Assembly: GCA_002239025.1 (NCBI GenBank)
Contig: MPNM01000006.1
Location: 62,001-126,000, forward strand
Origin: Chloroflexi bacterium bin125
Lineage (GTDB): Bacteria > Chloroflexota > Dehalococcoidia > Bin125
Length of the DNA: 64,000 nt
Direction: 5' to 3'
Part shown: positions 50,832 through 58,677 of the stretch, piece by piece
How positions within the stretch are numbered: the stretch's first letter is position 1
Layout: the number at the start of each line of letters is the position of its first letter
Translations under genes and position numbers: made by a program
The notes under the pieces: model-generated
Told to the model about the DNA's origin: nothing
Seen by the model: the letters and a program-made list of their open reading frames with translations, nothing else
Database searches by the model: none

Positions 50832-51881
50832 CTAGCGAGCGGCGGTCGCCGCCAGCCGGAGTTGGTCGAGGAAGACGGCGCGGCCGTCCGGGCGAGCGCC
50901 CAGCTCGCTAACGTCGCAGACGCCCCGAGGCAGGTCCACGATTGCGGCTCGGCGAGTGCCGAGCAGTCCGGCGAGCTCGTCTGCAGCAGTGCATCCGGCC
51001 TCATCGGCGTCGAACGCGAGGAAGACGCGCGGTCGTCCCTGTAGGGAGGAAGCCAGCCTGTCCATCCCCTGGGTGCCAAGCGCGGCGCAGGCCGGCAGGC
51101 CCCAGGCGCTCAAGAGGAGCCAGTCGAACAGCCCCTCGGCGACGACGATCCAAGGCGTCGCCGAGGGAACCGCCGCCAGGCCGAGCACCGGTTTGGGGCC
51201 GGGCAGAGCCTGGAACCTGGGGCTGACCTCGGGCCAGATCGACCGCCCGGCGAGCCAATGGACGCGTCCCCCAATCAGCTCGGGGACGACGATCATGCCC
51301 TGGAAGCGCTCCTGCTGCTCGCGGACGAGTCCGCTGGCCAGGATCCGCTGGTCGTCAAAGCCGGACTGCCTGAGCCAATCGCGCAGGCCGTGGCCACTGG
51401 CGTAGCCCAGCCCGAGTTCGCGCGCGGCTACAGCGCTGATCCCGCGTCCGGCGAGGTAGGCCGGGGCGGCCCGGCTGAGCTCCAGCTGGCGCTGGTAGCA
51501 GCGCATCGCCGCCGTTAAGAGCGCCGGGTCCCTGACCGCTCCCAGCGGTCCTGCGCTGGCCGGCTGGCGGGTCGCCGGAGCAGCAGCCTGGGCCTCCGGA
51601 GGCGGCGCGCGCTCCAGACGGCGAATCGCCTCGGGCAGGTCGACCCGGTCCGTGCGCTGGATGAAGTCCAGCACGTCGCCGCCCAGGCCGCAGCCGAAGC
51701 AGTAGAAGCGCTGGGTGTCGGCGTAGACCGTGAAGCTGCCCTCGGTCTCCTCGTGGAAGGGGCACTTGCCCTGGCGCACCCGGCCGCGGCCGCGCAGCTT
51801 GATGCCGAAGGACTCGACGATGTCGCCGAGTTGGTAGCGCCGTTTGAGCGCGGCGATGTCGACGGAGACGGTCAGCGTCAT
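50832..51881 (-). CDS. DnaG-type primase (CHC2 zinc finger + Toprim)
   Basis: A 349-residue primase-like protein. The CHC2 zinc finger has Cys40, His43, Cys61 and Cys64 (GKCPFHEE, FYCFGCG). A helical linker leads to a Toprim core with WIVVAEGLFDWLLL and VFLAFDADEAG. It lacks the DnaB-binding C-terminus of chromosomal DnaG, as is usual for element primases. It would prime complementary-strand synthesis in the recipient. The ATG at 51881 overlaps the upstream stop (ATGA). Confidence 0.9.
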   Translation of the reverse strand: MTLTVSVDIAALKRRYQLGDIVESFGIKLRGRGRVRQGKCPFHEETEGSFTVYADTQRFYCFGCGLGGDVLDFIQRTDRVDLPEAIRRLERAPPPEAQAAAPATRQPASAGPLGAVRDPALLTAAMRCYQRQLELSRAAPAYLAGRGISAVAARELGLGYASGHGLRDWLRQSGFDDQRILASGLVREQQERFQGMIVVPELIGGRVHWLAGRSIWPEVSPRFQALPGPKPVLGLAAVPSATPWIVVAEGLFDWLLLSAWGLPACAALGTQGMDRLASSLQGRPRVFLAFDADEAGCTAADELAGLLGTRRAAIVDLPRGVCDVSELGARPDGRAVFLDQLRLAATAAR

Positions 51882-52327
51882 GGCGAGCCGTCCTTGGCCA
51901 GCGGCTTGAGCCCTCTGAGGCTGCGCTGCGAGACGACCTTGCCCGCTGGCCAGCGCATCCCGAGCACGGCGCAGACTTCGAGCGTCCCCTCGCCGCAAGG
52001 GGTCAGGAGGGCAGCGCGTCCGGAGCCGGGGCTGTAAACCAGAGCGCCGTCGTCTCGGAAACGCCGCCTCGCCAGTTCGAGGAACTCGGCATAAGCCCAG
52101 CGCCGTTCGCCGTCGGTGACGCCCGCTGTCTCCAACCCGGCGAAGACAGCGAGGGCGCCGTCGAGGTCGCCGCTGCGGCGCAGCCGACGCGCTTCGTGGA
52201 TGCCTCGCGCGAACGAGGTGCGGGGTGGCGTTGGTGTGTCATCGCCGAAGATGGCGTCGATCAGTCGGTCGACCAGTTCCTCCAGCGTGGGCCGGGGAGC
52301 GATCGCAGTGGTGGTGGTTGCAGTCAT
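51878..52327 (-). CDS. hypothetical protein co-encoded with the primase
   Basis: A 149-residue protein of no recognised family: a helical N-terminus (LEELVDRLIDAIFGDD), an Arg-rich repeat-like middle (ARRLRRSGDLDGALAVFAGL) and a beta-rich end. The 4-bp overlap with the primase suggests a joint function, perhaps a primase accessory (inference). GGAG precedes the ATG. Confidence 0.65.
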   Translation of the reverse strand: MTATTTTAIAPRPTLEELVDRLIDAIFGDDTPTPPRTSFARGIHEARRLRRSGDLDGALAVFAGLETAGVTDGERRWAYAEFLELARRRFRDDGALVYSPGSGRAALLTPCGEGTLEVCAVLGMRWPAGKVVSQRSLRGLKPLAKDGSP

Positions 52328-52370
52328 GAGGTCTCCTTTCCTTGTCGACGTGCGACTGCGGGTTAACGAG

Positions 52371-52397
52371 GAAGGGCCGCCACGGAAGGCGGCCCTT
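52371..52397 (-). terminator. hairpin after the membrane-protein gene
   Basis: A perfect 10-bp stem AAGGGCCGCC / GGCGGCCCTT with a 6-nt loop lies between the 52424 stop and the 52327 start on the minus strand. No T-tail. Confidence 0.5.
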
Positions 52398-52423
52398 ACA
52401 TGTGGATGGATGGGGATGCTCGG

Positions 52424-52990
52424 TCAGCGGCGACGCCCGGCGCGCGCGACCGAGGCCAGTCGGCCAAGCACGATCCGATGCGCGAGCCAGCCGGTCCAAC
52501 CGAGGCCGAAGGCGTTCAGCGCTACGACTTGGAGGTCGTAGCCGAGCGCGACCGGAGCCGCCAGCAAGAGCAGCAGGAACGGCAGCAGCACGACCCGCCA
52601 GGAGCGCCCGCCTGTGTCGTTCGAGGCCGGCGTTGACTCGGTCGCGGGATTCGGGGGTGCCGGCACGTCCTCAGCGCGGTAGGCCGACCAGATCGACTCG
52701 CCACCGAGCGTCTCCAGCCGTCGGATGATCCGCTCGCGCGAGCAGCCGGCCGAGTTCGTGCCCCGTGCTCCGACACGGGGGCAGCGCACGTCGATCCCGT
52801 CGCCGTCGGGCCGCTGGCGGAAGGCCAGCAGGTCCTGCTCCGATCCGTGGCAGGCGGCCGCCGTCCAGAACCAGCCGCGTTCAAAGCGCACCCGTTGCCG
52901 GGGTGCAATCAGTTCGGCGATCCGCGCGGCCGTGGGGCCGACGTAGCGCCCTCTGACTCTCGTTCCGTTCGTCTCGTTCGTGTCCTTCAT
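52424..52990 (-). CDS. hypothetical membrane protein with N-terminal Cys/His region
   Basis: A 188-residue protein. The N-terminal cytoplasmic half has AACHGSEQDLLAF, DVRCPRVGARG and SAGCSR, which could bind zinc. The C-terminal part has two membrane segments (VVLLPFLLLLLAAPVALGYD and LGWTGWLAHRIVL). No family recognised. The first minus-strand gene after the repeat-rich spacer; AAAGGAG precedes ATG 52990. Confidence 0.65.
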   Translation of the reverse strand: MKDTNETNGTRVRGRYVGPTAARIAELIAPRQRVRFERGWFWTAAACHGSEQDLLAFRQRPDGDGIDVRCPRVGARGTNSAGCSRERIIRRLETLGGESIWSAYRAEDVPAPPNPATESTPASNDTGGRSWRVVLLPFLLLLLAAPVALGYDLQVVALNAFGLGWTGWLAHRIVLGRLASVARAGRRR

Positions 52991-53048
52991 GGTGAGCTCC
53001 TTTCACTTGAGCCGTGGGTGTGGGCGGGACGTGGTGGATGGTGAACCG

Positions 53049-53086
53049 GCCCGGCATCCCCGTATCAAGTACGGGGCAGGCCGGGC
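53049..53086. repeat. nested stem-loop, possibly a dispersed REP-like palindrome
   Basis: The inner stem CCCCGTA/TACGGGG around TCAAG is enclosed by an outer stem GCCCGGC/GCCGGGC. The inner palindrome resembles sequences often scattered through bacterial genomes. It lies in the leader of the membrane-protein gene. Confidence 0.55.
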
Positions 53087-53624
53087 GCGGTTCGTCGCGG
53101 TTGACGTTGTAACTGGGTGGACGATTGCAGGCGCACTCCGCCGCCGACCTGATGACATGAGATGCCGTGATCAATGGGAGTCGGGAGTGCGGAAAGAGGG
53201 ATCGGGCGGGTCAGGTGAGAGGCGACCGAGCGTGTTCGCGCTCAAATCGCTGTGCTCAGACCGACTTCGCGGACACGAAGCGACCGAACTGCGACATCTA
53301 CAGTCCGGTCAAGTGTCAGTTCCATGGTCGGAGAGCCATTCGGCGTCCGCCCATATGGTTCCCGCGTTTCCGAGCGAGTCTCAGGAGAGCAAGGCTCGAT
53401 CCCTCGGCTCGTTCGCACGCTGCGGTGAGCGTTTGTCCCTCAGTGAACCGACCATCAGAAGAGCAAGGCTCAATCCATTTGTTCGGACTCGGATCGGGGA
53501 CGGATCCTCCAGCGTTTCTGGGCGGGAAATGCTGGCAAAGCCTGAAACCACCTCCAGTAGTACGCCCCCTGCCCCCTGCCTGGCAACAGTTCCTAGAGCA
53601 TCCGCAGCGGATTACTTGATCGAC

Positions 53625-53657
53625 GGTGTCTTGATGGTGTCTTGATGGTGTCTTGAC
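53625..53657 (+). repeat. three 11-bp direct repeats
   Basis: GGTGTCTTGAT occurs three times in a row (the last ends in C) with an exact 11-bp period, just beyond the stop of the gene at 53680. The helical-turn spacing suits protein binding on one DNA face. Confidence 0.75.
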
Positions 53658-53679
53658 CGTGACTCGGCTGAGCCGCCGG

Positions 53680-54525
53680 CTAGCGACCCCGCCAACCCAG
53701 GGTCAGCAGCCGCAGCAGACAGCGTTTCAGCCCCGCTCGAAGCCGTTCGCGGCGTAGCCGCTCCAGCGTGCGCCGTCGACGGCGCAATTCACCGTGTCGC
53801 CGCAGCCCATCCCAGGGGAAGTCGGCGGGTGGCAGGGTGAGCTGGTGCGTCTCGATCAGCTCGATCTCCAGCTCCGTCATCCGCCACTCCGCCGTCAGCT
53901 TGCGCCAGCCGTCACCGGCAGCGAGGTAGTCGGCACGCTCCGACCGCCATTGGGCCACGAGGGGCGCCGCTTCCCGGTAGACCCGCTCCTCCCCCGCCAC
54001 CGCCTCCTCGGTGACCAGCTCCGGATACCGCCGGTCGAGCCGGATGTCCTGGTTGGAGTCCGGGTTGGAGGGTGTGGAGGGTGTACCAGCCAAGCGCCCG
54101 GAAGACGGTGCCGGCGGGCTTCCCGAAGCGCCCTGTTCCAGTTCGGCCACGCGCGACTGCAGTGCCTCGTTCGCGGCGATCGCCTCGGCCAACTCGGCCC
54201 GCAGTTCGGCAAGCGCCTCCGCCGTGCCCTGCTCCAGCCGCTCAATCCGACCGCCCAGCCCGGTCACGTCCGCCGCGGCGTCCGGGTTGGCGTGGCTGGT
54301 GTGGTGCGCCGTCGTCGCGTATTGCTCCAGCGCGTCCGCCAGCGGGCCGGTCAGTCGCCCCGCCGCCTCCACCCGCCTGAGGGTTCGTTCGCTGACACCC
54401 AGCAGTTCCGCCGTCCGCTTGCGTCCTCGTGCGGCGAGCAGGTCCTGTAGGAGGCCCCACAGCCGCCCCTCCGACCCGATCCCCCCGTCCTGAGCCGGTG
54501 CCGGCCCGCCCGTGTGGCCATTCAT
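53680..54525 (-). CDS. HTH/coiled-coil DNA-binding protein
   Basis: A 281-residue protein. The N-terminal HTH is RKRTAELLGVSERTLRRVEA. A long coiled coil follows (GGRIERLEQGTAEALAELRA and on to VAELEQG), then a Ser/Pro-rich linker and a basic C-terminal domain (RRRRTLERLRRERLRAGLKR). This layout resembles partition, replication-accessory or chromosome-organising proteins of elements. The ATG 54525 is in the GGACA-rich divergent spacer shared with the second replication-relaxation gene, so the protein may bind there. Confidence 0.68.
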   Translation of the reverse strand: MNGHTGGPAPAQDGGIGSEGRLWGLLQDLLAARGRKRTAELLGVSERTLRRVEAAGRLTGPLADALEQYATTAHHTSHANPDAAADVTGLGGRIERLEQGTAEALAELRAELAEAIAANEALQSRVAELEQGASGSPPAPSSGRLAGTPSTPSNPDSNQDIRLDRRYPELVTEEAVAGEERVYREAAPLVAQWRSERADYLAAGDGWRKLTAEWRMTELEIELIETHQLTLPPADFPWDGLRRHGELRRRRRTLERLRRERLRAGLKRCLLRLLTLGWRGR

Positions 54526-54780
54526 CTCCCGTCCTCCCCCACCGGACAGCGTCCGGGGCAGCCGACGAACTGTCCAACAACACCGGAACCATCATGCGCA
54601 GAAATCGCTTGCCGAATCGGGACGCTTGGACAGCGTTCGCCTCGTACAGCACTGGGGATCTGCCCTCGTTGTCCATCGATGTCCAAGTCAGTGTTCCTGT
54701 ACACGACTAGCGCTTCCAAACCCGGACAGTTTCTGGACAACCGTCCCGACCGCAGATAGTATCGCACGGACATTCTGGGT
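54526..54780. promoter_or_regulatory. divergent regulatory region rich in GGACA boxes
   Basis: The 255-bp spacer between the leftward HTH gene and the rightward replication-relaxation gene has eight GGACA/TGTCC pentamers: 54544, 54571, 54628, 54670, 54680, 54724, 54735 and 54768. The 54724/54735 pair is spaced 11 bp and the last sits in an inverted repeat (GACAT...ATGTC) over the start codon. A -10-like TAGTAT occurs at about 54758. One such pentamer per about 500 bp is expected by chance, so this looks like a multi-site operator. Confidence 0.55.
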
Positions 54781-56466
54781 ATGTCTGCCCGTGCCCCGTG
54801 GCATCGTCAGGAGACTCTATTGCCGCCGCTTGAGCGAGAGTTACTGTCGCATCTGGCGGCGACGCCCTTGCTCGACCGGGTCGAACTCGCAGCGCTCAGC
54901 GGTCGCTCGCCCAGCGCCGTGTATGAAGGCGCCGGCGCCCTGGCCGACGTTGGACTGGTCGCAACCGTGCCCCACGCCAGCGAGTTGGTCCCGTCGGCGC
55001 GCCGCTTGCACCTCACCTCGGGCGGAGTCGAGCACCTCGCTGGCATGGACGGGATGAGCGTCGAAGCCCTGCTGCGCGACCAGCCCGCGTCGGATGAATG
55101 GCTGCGGGCGCTGATGCGCCGCTTGGACGCGGTCGCGGTGATCTACCGCCTGGCCTCGGCGCTCTCTGAGATCGCGTTCCCGATCCGGTTCCGCTGGTAC
55201 CGCTCGGCGCCGGCCGACGCGGCCGCTGCCTTGCCCGATGGCGGCACGCTGGCGATCGTCCGAATCGGTCGCTCGGTCGAGCGCACAGCGCTCGGGCATC
55301 GCTTGCGCCGCTTGCGCGAGGGAGCCGGGTACTCGGCCGCGCTACTGCTGGCGCCGGACGAGTTCCGCTTGCGCCACGCCCGCCGGCTGGCGACGGGGAT
55401 GCCGTTCGTCTGCTTCTCCGCGCTGGAGCGCCACGCGGTTGCCGCGTCGGTTGAGGCGCCGATCTGGCGCCCGCCCTCCGGTGGTGCAGCGGTGAGTCTG
55501 ACCACCGCGCTCAAATCAGTCCAGCGAGCAGGTTCCTGGACCCGAGAGCCAACGCGCCAACGGCGCACTGCGCCTCGTCCGTTCAATGCTCGCATCGGCG
55601 CCCAAGACTGGCTGCTCCCGTCGCAGCTCAAGCCGGTGCAGAAGCGCACGCTCGACCTGATCGCGGACTGGCCCTGGCTCACGCCGCATCACCTGGAGCA
55701 GATGCTGGGCGTCGGACGGCGGCGCGTCTCCCAGCTCTCAGGGCAGTTGCAGCGAAGCGGCTTGGTCGCCTCAGTGAAGATTGCCGGCCGCGGCCGGCTA
55801 GCCCTGACCGACCGCGCGCTGACGATGATCGCCAATCGCGACCGAGCGTCCCCCGCCCTGGCGCGCAAGCGCTGGAGCGCGTCGCCGCTCGACGCCGAAA
55901 GTCCGTCCGACTGGCGCGACGTCTCAGGCACGCGGACGAGGCAACTGCTGAGACACATTGATCACACCGAGGCGGTGCACGGGTTCGCCGCCGGCTTGGC
56001 CGCGCAGACCCGCTTAGGGGACTTGACCCTGGCGCAGATCGAGCCGCCTCAACGTGCGTCTCGCTACTTCCGTTATCGGGACCGACTGCACTCGGTCCAG
56101 CCCGACGCCTACGGATTGCTGCTCGACCGCAGCGACCGTCTGCCGTTCTTCCTCGAGTGGGAGCGGCGAGCGATCCGGCCCAGGGCGATGGCGGCGCGGC
56201 TGGCGCCGTACCTGCGCTACTTCTCGGGCCGCCGACCGCTCGACGACCACGGGGCGATGCCCAGGTTGCTGGTCGTGTTCGAGGACGATCTGCTTGCGGG
56301 TCGCTTCATCCGCGTGGCCGCCGAGGAGATGGCGCGAGCGGGTACCCGTGTCCCGCTCGCGGTCACGGACCGCGGGCGCGTCGCAGAGCGCGGTCCGCTC
56401 AGTCCGATCTGGTTCGCCGCGGACGATTGGCAACGCCGGTCCGCCTTCTCCCCGCTCGAGCACTGA
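54781..56466 (+). CDS. replication-relaxation family protein (second of two)
   Basis: A 561-residue protein similar in plan to the one at 24948-26675. N-terminal wHTH region (ERELLSHLAATPLLDRVELA), a second wHTH at about residues 285-350 (TLDLIADWPWLTPHHLEQML), and a C-terminal nuclease-like core (VQPDAYGLLLD, FLEWERRAIRPR, PRLLVVFEDDLLAGRF). The acidic residues of the core (Asp, Glu) are conserved between the two paralogues. Probably the replication or mobilisation protein of the element; alternatively one copy serves transfer and one maintenance. The region before it has eight GGACA boxes. Confidence 0.72.
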   Translation: MSARAPWHRQETLLPPLERELLSHLAATPLLDRVELAALSGRSPSAVYEGAGALADVGLVATVPHASELVPSARRLHLTSGGVEHLAGMDGMSVEALLRDQPASDEWLRALMRRLDAVAVIYRLASALSEIAFPIRFRWYRSAPADAAAALPDGGTLAIVRIGRSVERTALGHRLRRLREGAGYSAALLLAPDEFRLRHARRLATGMPFVCFSALERHAVAASVEAPIWRPPSGGAAVSLTTALKSVQRAGSWTREPTRQRRTAPRPFNARIGAQDWLLPSQLKPVQKRTLDLIADWPWLTPHHLEQMLGVGRRRVSQLSGQLQRSGLVASVKIAGRGRLALTDRALTMIANRDRASPALARKRWSASPLDAESPSDWRDVSGTRTRQLLRHIDHTEAVHGFAAGLAAQTRLGDLTLAQIEPPQRASRYFRYRDRLHSVQPDAYGLLLDRSDRLPFFLEWERRAIRPRAMAARLAPYLRYFSGRRPLDDHGAMPRLLVVFEDDLLAGRFIRVAAEEMARAGTRVPLAVTDRGRVAERGPLSPIWFAADDWQRRSAFSPLEH

Positions 56467-56655
56467 TCGCTCCCTCCGAAACATCTCCCCTTCCGCGACA
56501 CCTGGGTGCCTCCAGCCCTAAAGCGCCGCACCGACTCGTGTGTGCCTTGGGGACAGTGACGTCCGCGTCACCCCTTAAGAGCCATTACATCGCATCGCGC
56601 GCCGGTACACACTCGTGTTCTCACGCAGGGAACGCGCGTTCGGAAAGGCAACACG

Positions 56656-57276
56656 ATGCGAGGACGACTGATTAGACATCCGTTGAGCAGAGGCCGATGG
56701 GTGGTCGGCGCCTGCGCGCTGTTGATCGCGGCTGCCGTTGCGCTCGCGGCCTTGCAGGCGACCAGTGCCCAGACGCCGCCCTCGGGCGCCGAGCTGGAGT
56801 GGGTCAACCAGGACGAGGACTGGATCGAGCGCAAGAAGCACGGCGAGTTCCGCGCCCGGCCGATCTTCAACCAGCGGCTGGCGACCCTCTACTACGGCCT
56901 GCGCGACTCAGACACGGGCGAGTGGCTGACCGCCATGTACCGCGTCTCGGGCGGGGAGAAGGAAAGAGATGAGGGCTGGGAGTACGAGTTTGACTACCCC
57001 GCCTTGGACGAGCACGAGGCGATCGACCCGGACAAGACCTACCTGATGGTGATGCTGGCCGCGTCCGCGCGTCAGCCGACCCCGACCACGTTCTACGCCG
57101 TCGTCCCCCTGCACCAGCCCGGAGGGCTGCTGGGCAGCCTGCTGCGCGCGCTGGACCCGGACGGCTGGGCCAAGGCGGCCGCCGGCTGGGTGATCGAGGG
57201 CGTGCACGGCACGCTCTGCGGCGTCTTGACGGCGCTGACCGCGGAAGAGCCGCGCAGCTGCCGGGACGAGGAGTAA
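56656..57276 (+). CDS. secreted/periplasmic-type protein of the transfer operon
   Basis: A 206-residue exported protein. Signal peptide: basic start, hydrophobic VVGACALLIAAAVALAALQA and TSAQ cleavage-like end. The mature part has a beta-rich domain (ATLYYGLRDSDTGEWLTAMY) and a C-terminal hydrophobic/helical end with a Cys pair (GTLCGVLTAL, RSCRDEE). No named family. It is the first gene of the conjugation operon, with the VirB6-like gene starting 6 bp later, so it is probably an extracellular component of the secretion channel. The ATG follows AAAGG. Confidence 0.7.
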   Translation: MRGRLIRHPLSRGRWVVGACALLIAAAVALAALQATSAQTPPSGAELEWVNQDEDWIERKKHGEFRARPIFNQRLATLYYGLRDSDTGEWLTAMYRVSGGEKERDEGWEYEFDYPALDEHEAIDPDKTYLMVMLAASARQPTPTTFYAVVPLHQPGGLLGSLLRALDPDGWAKAAAGWVIEGVHGTLCGVLTALTAEEPRSCRDEE

Positions 57277-57282
57277 CCCAGG

Positions 57283-58257
57283 ATGTCCGACATCATCACC
57301 GGTACCCCCGCCGATCTGACCTACGGCCACCTGCTGGTCCAGGAGGCCTGGCTCGCGGTCTGGGTCGTGACCTCGGCCGCGCTCGCCTTCATCATCGGCT
57401 GGATCGGCCTCACGCTGATCACCCAGGAACCGCTGGGCGCCAGGCAGGCCGGCTGGCGTGAGTTGATTCCCCGGCTCATCTTGGGCGTCGTCGCGGCGGC
57501 CGCCTCGCTCTGGTGGTGCGCGCTCGTGATCGACGTCGCCCACGCCGTCTCCGGGTTCATCGCGGCGACGCTCGAAGTGACCCCCTCCGACCTGCTCCGC
57601 GCGCCGGTCGAGACGCTGCTCACGGCGGTCGAGGGCGGCTCGGTCGGGCTCGCCTTGCTGTTGGCCCTGATCTATCTGATCTACGGCTTTTTCTGTCTTT
57701 ACCTGCTGATGCAGATGGTGCTGCGCCTGGCGCTGTTCGACCTCTTGCTGGTTCTGGCCCCGGCGGCGATGGGCCTCTGGATCCTGCCGCACTCGTCGGG
57801 TTGGAGTCGGCACTGGCTGCGCCTGTTTGCGACCACGGTCTACCAGCAGGCGGTCCAGCTGATCGCGCTCGCCCTGGGCATCGGCTTCCTCGGTGAGCTG
57901 GCCTCAATCGACCTGTTCGAGCCGGCCCGCGATCTGATCTGGAAGCTGCTCATGTCGGTGGCCTTCATCTACCTCGCCACCCGGGTGCCCTCAATGCTGG
58001 GCAACTCGAGCCCCTTCGACGCCTGGCTGCAGACGCTCTACTTCGGCTTCTCGCTGCCCGCCAACCTGGCCCGCTCGGTCACATCGGTTGCGGCTCTGGG
58101 CGCCGGCGGCGGAGCGGCCACGCGCACCGTCGCAAGCAGCGGCGGGTCCGGCGGTTCCTCGGGCGTGGGCGGCGCGACCCGCTCGGCGGCCGAACTCTCG
58201 ACCCCCCAGGGCGGCTCGGAGCAGTCCGGTCGCGGCCCCCGGAGCCAGAACGAATAG
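57283..58257 (+). CDS. VirB6/TrbL-like polytopic membrane protein
   Basis: A 324-residue protein with five to seven membrane segments (WLAVWVVTSAALAFIIGWIG, ILGVVAAAASLWWCALVI, LALLLALIYLIYGFFCLYLL and more) followed by a low-complexity Gly/Ser-rich tail. This matches the VirB6/TrbL class of inner-membrane channel subunits of type IV secretion. It directly precedes a VirB2-like pilin. Assigned from topology and neighbours; sequence identity to named VirB6 is not evident by eye. Confidence 0.75.
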   Translation: MSDIITGTPADLTYGHLLVQEAWLAVWVVTSAALAFIIGWIGLTLITQEPLGARQAGWRELIPRLILGVVAAAASLWWCALVIDVAHAVSGFIAATLEVTPSDLLRAPVETLLTAVEGGSVGLALLLALIYLIYGFFCLYLLMQMVLRLALFDLLLVLAPAAMGLWILPHSSGWSRHWLRLFATTVYQQAVQLIALALGIGFLGELASIDLFEPARDLIWKLLMSVAFIYLATRVPSMLGNSSPFDAWLQTLYFGFSLPANLARSVTSVAALGAGGGAATRTVASSGGSGGSSGVGGATRSAAELSTPQGGSEQSGRGPRSQNE

Positions 58258-58374
58258 CGACACGAAGCAGGAGGCGAGCCATGTGCTGACTACTAATGCG
58301 TCCCCATCGGGACACCACCACTCGAATCGTTCTGCCTCACACATGGGGCAGGTTCCCGGAAAGGAACACCAGTT

Positions 58375-58644
58375 ATGGATGATCTGACCCAAACCCTCTC
58401 GAATCTCGTTGGGATCTTGCTGGGCGTGGTCGGCGGGGTGGGCGTCGCCTACTTCGTCTTCGGCGCCTACCAGTACCTGACCGCCTCCGGCGCGCCGCAC
58501 CAGATGGAGCGCGGCAAGACGGCGATGCTCACGGCGCTGGCCGGCATTGTACTCGCCATGGTCGCGTTCGGCGTGGTCGAACTGGTGATCGACGCGGTCT
58601 CCAACCCGGTCGTCACGATCGACGCCCCGCCCGACCCGGAGTAG
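58375..58644 (+). CDS. VirB2-like pilin subunit
   Basis: An 89-residue protein with two hydrophobic helices (VGILLGVVGGVGVAYFVFGA and AMLTALAGIVLAMVAFGVVE) joined by a short basic loop with QYLTASG and RGKT, typical of VirB2/TrbC-like pilins. No cleavable signal peptide is obvious. The ATG follows AAAGGA. It lies between VirB6- and PrgI-like genes as expected for a conjugation operon. Confidence 0.78.
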   Translation: MDDLTQTLSNLVGILLGVVGGVGVAYFVFGAYQYLTASGAPHQMERGKTAMLTALAGIVLAMVAFGVVELVIDAVSNPVVTIDAPPDPE

Positions 58645-58677
58645 GTCGCCGGACCTCTTCAGAAAGGAGGTTGTCCC

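Larger units (their letters stand above)
52991..53679. other. gene-free region with repeats, candidate origin or transfer site
   Basis: About 690 bp without a convincing gene. It holds a stem-loop (53049-53086) whose core is CCCCGTATCAAGTACGGGG inside a second GCCCGGC/GCCGGGC stem; a 17-bp sequence AGAGCAAGGCTCGATCC (53386) repeated with one change at 53460; and three perfect or near-perfect 11-bp units GGTGTCTTGAT (53625-53657). One-turn-spaced short repeats near replication genes are typical of iterons or relaxase-binding sites. The function is inferred only from composition and place. Confidence 0.45.

Noticed and set aside
52980-53645. A 221-residue plus-strand frame in the gene-free region
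   Set aside because: Ser/Arg-rich sequence without motif, weak codon pattern and no ribosome site; repeats run through it.
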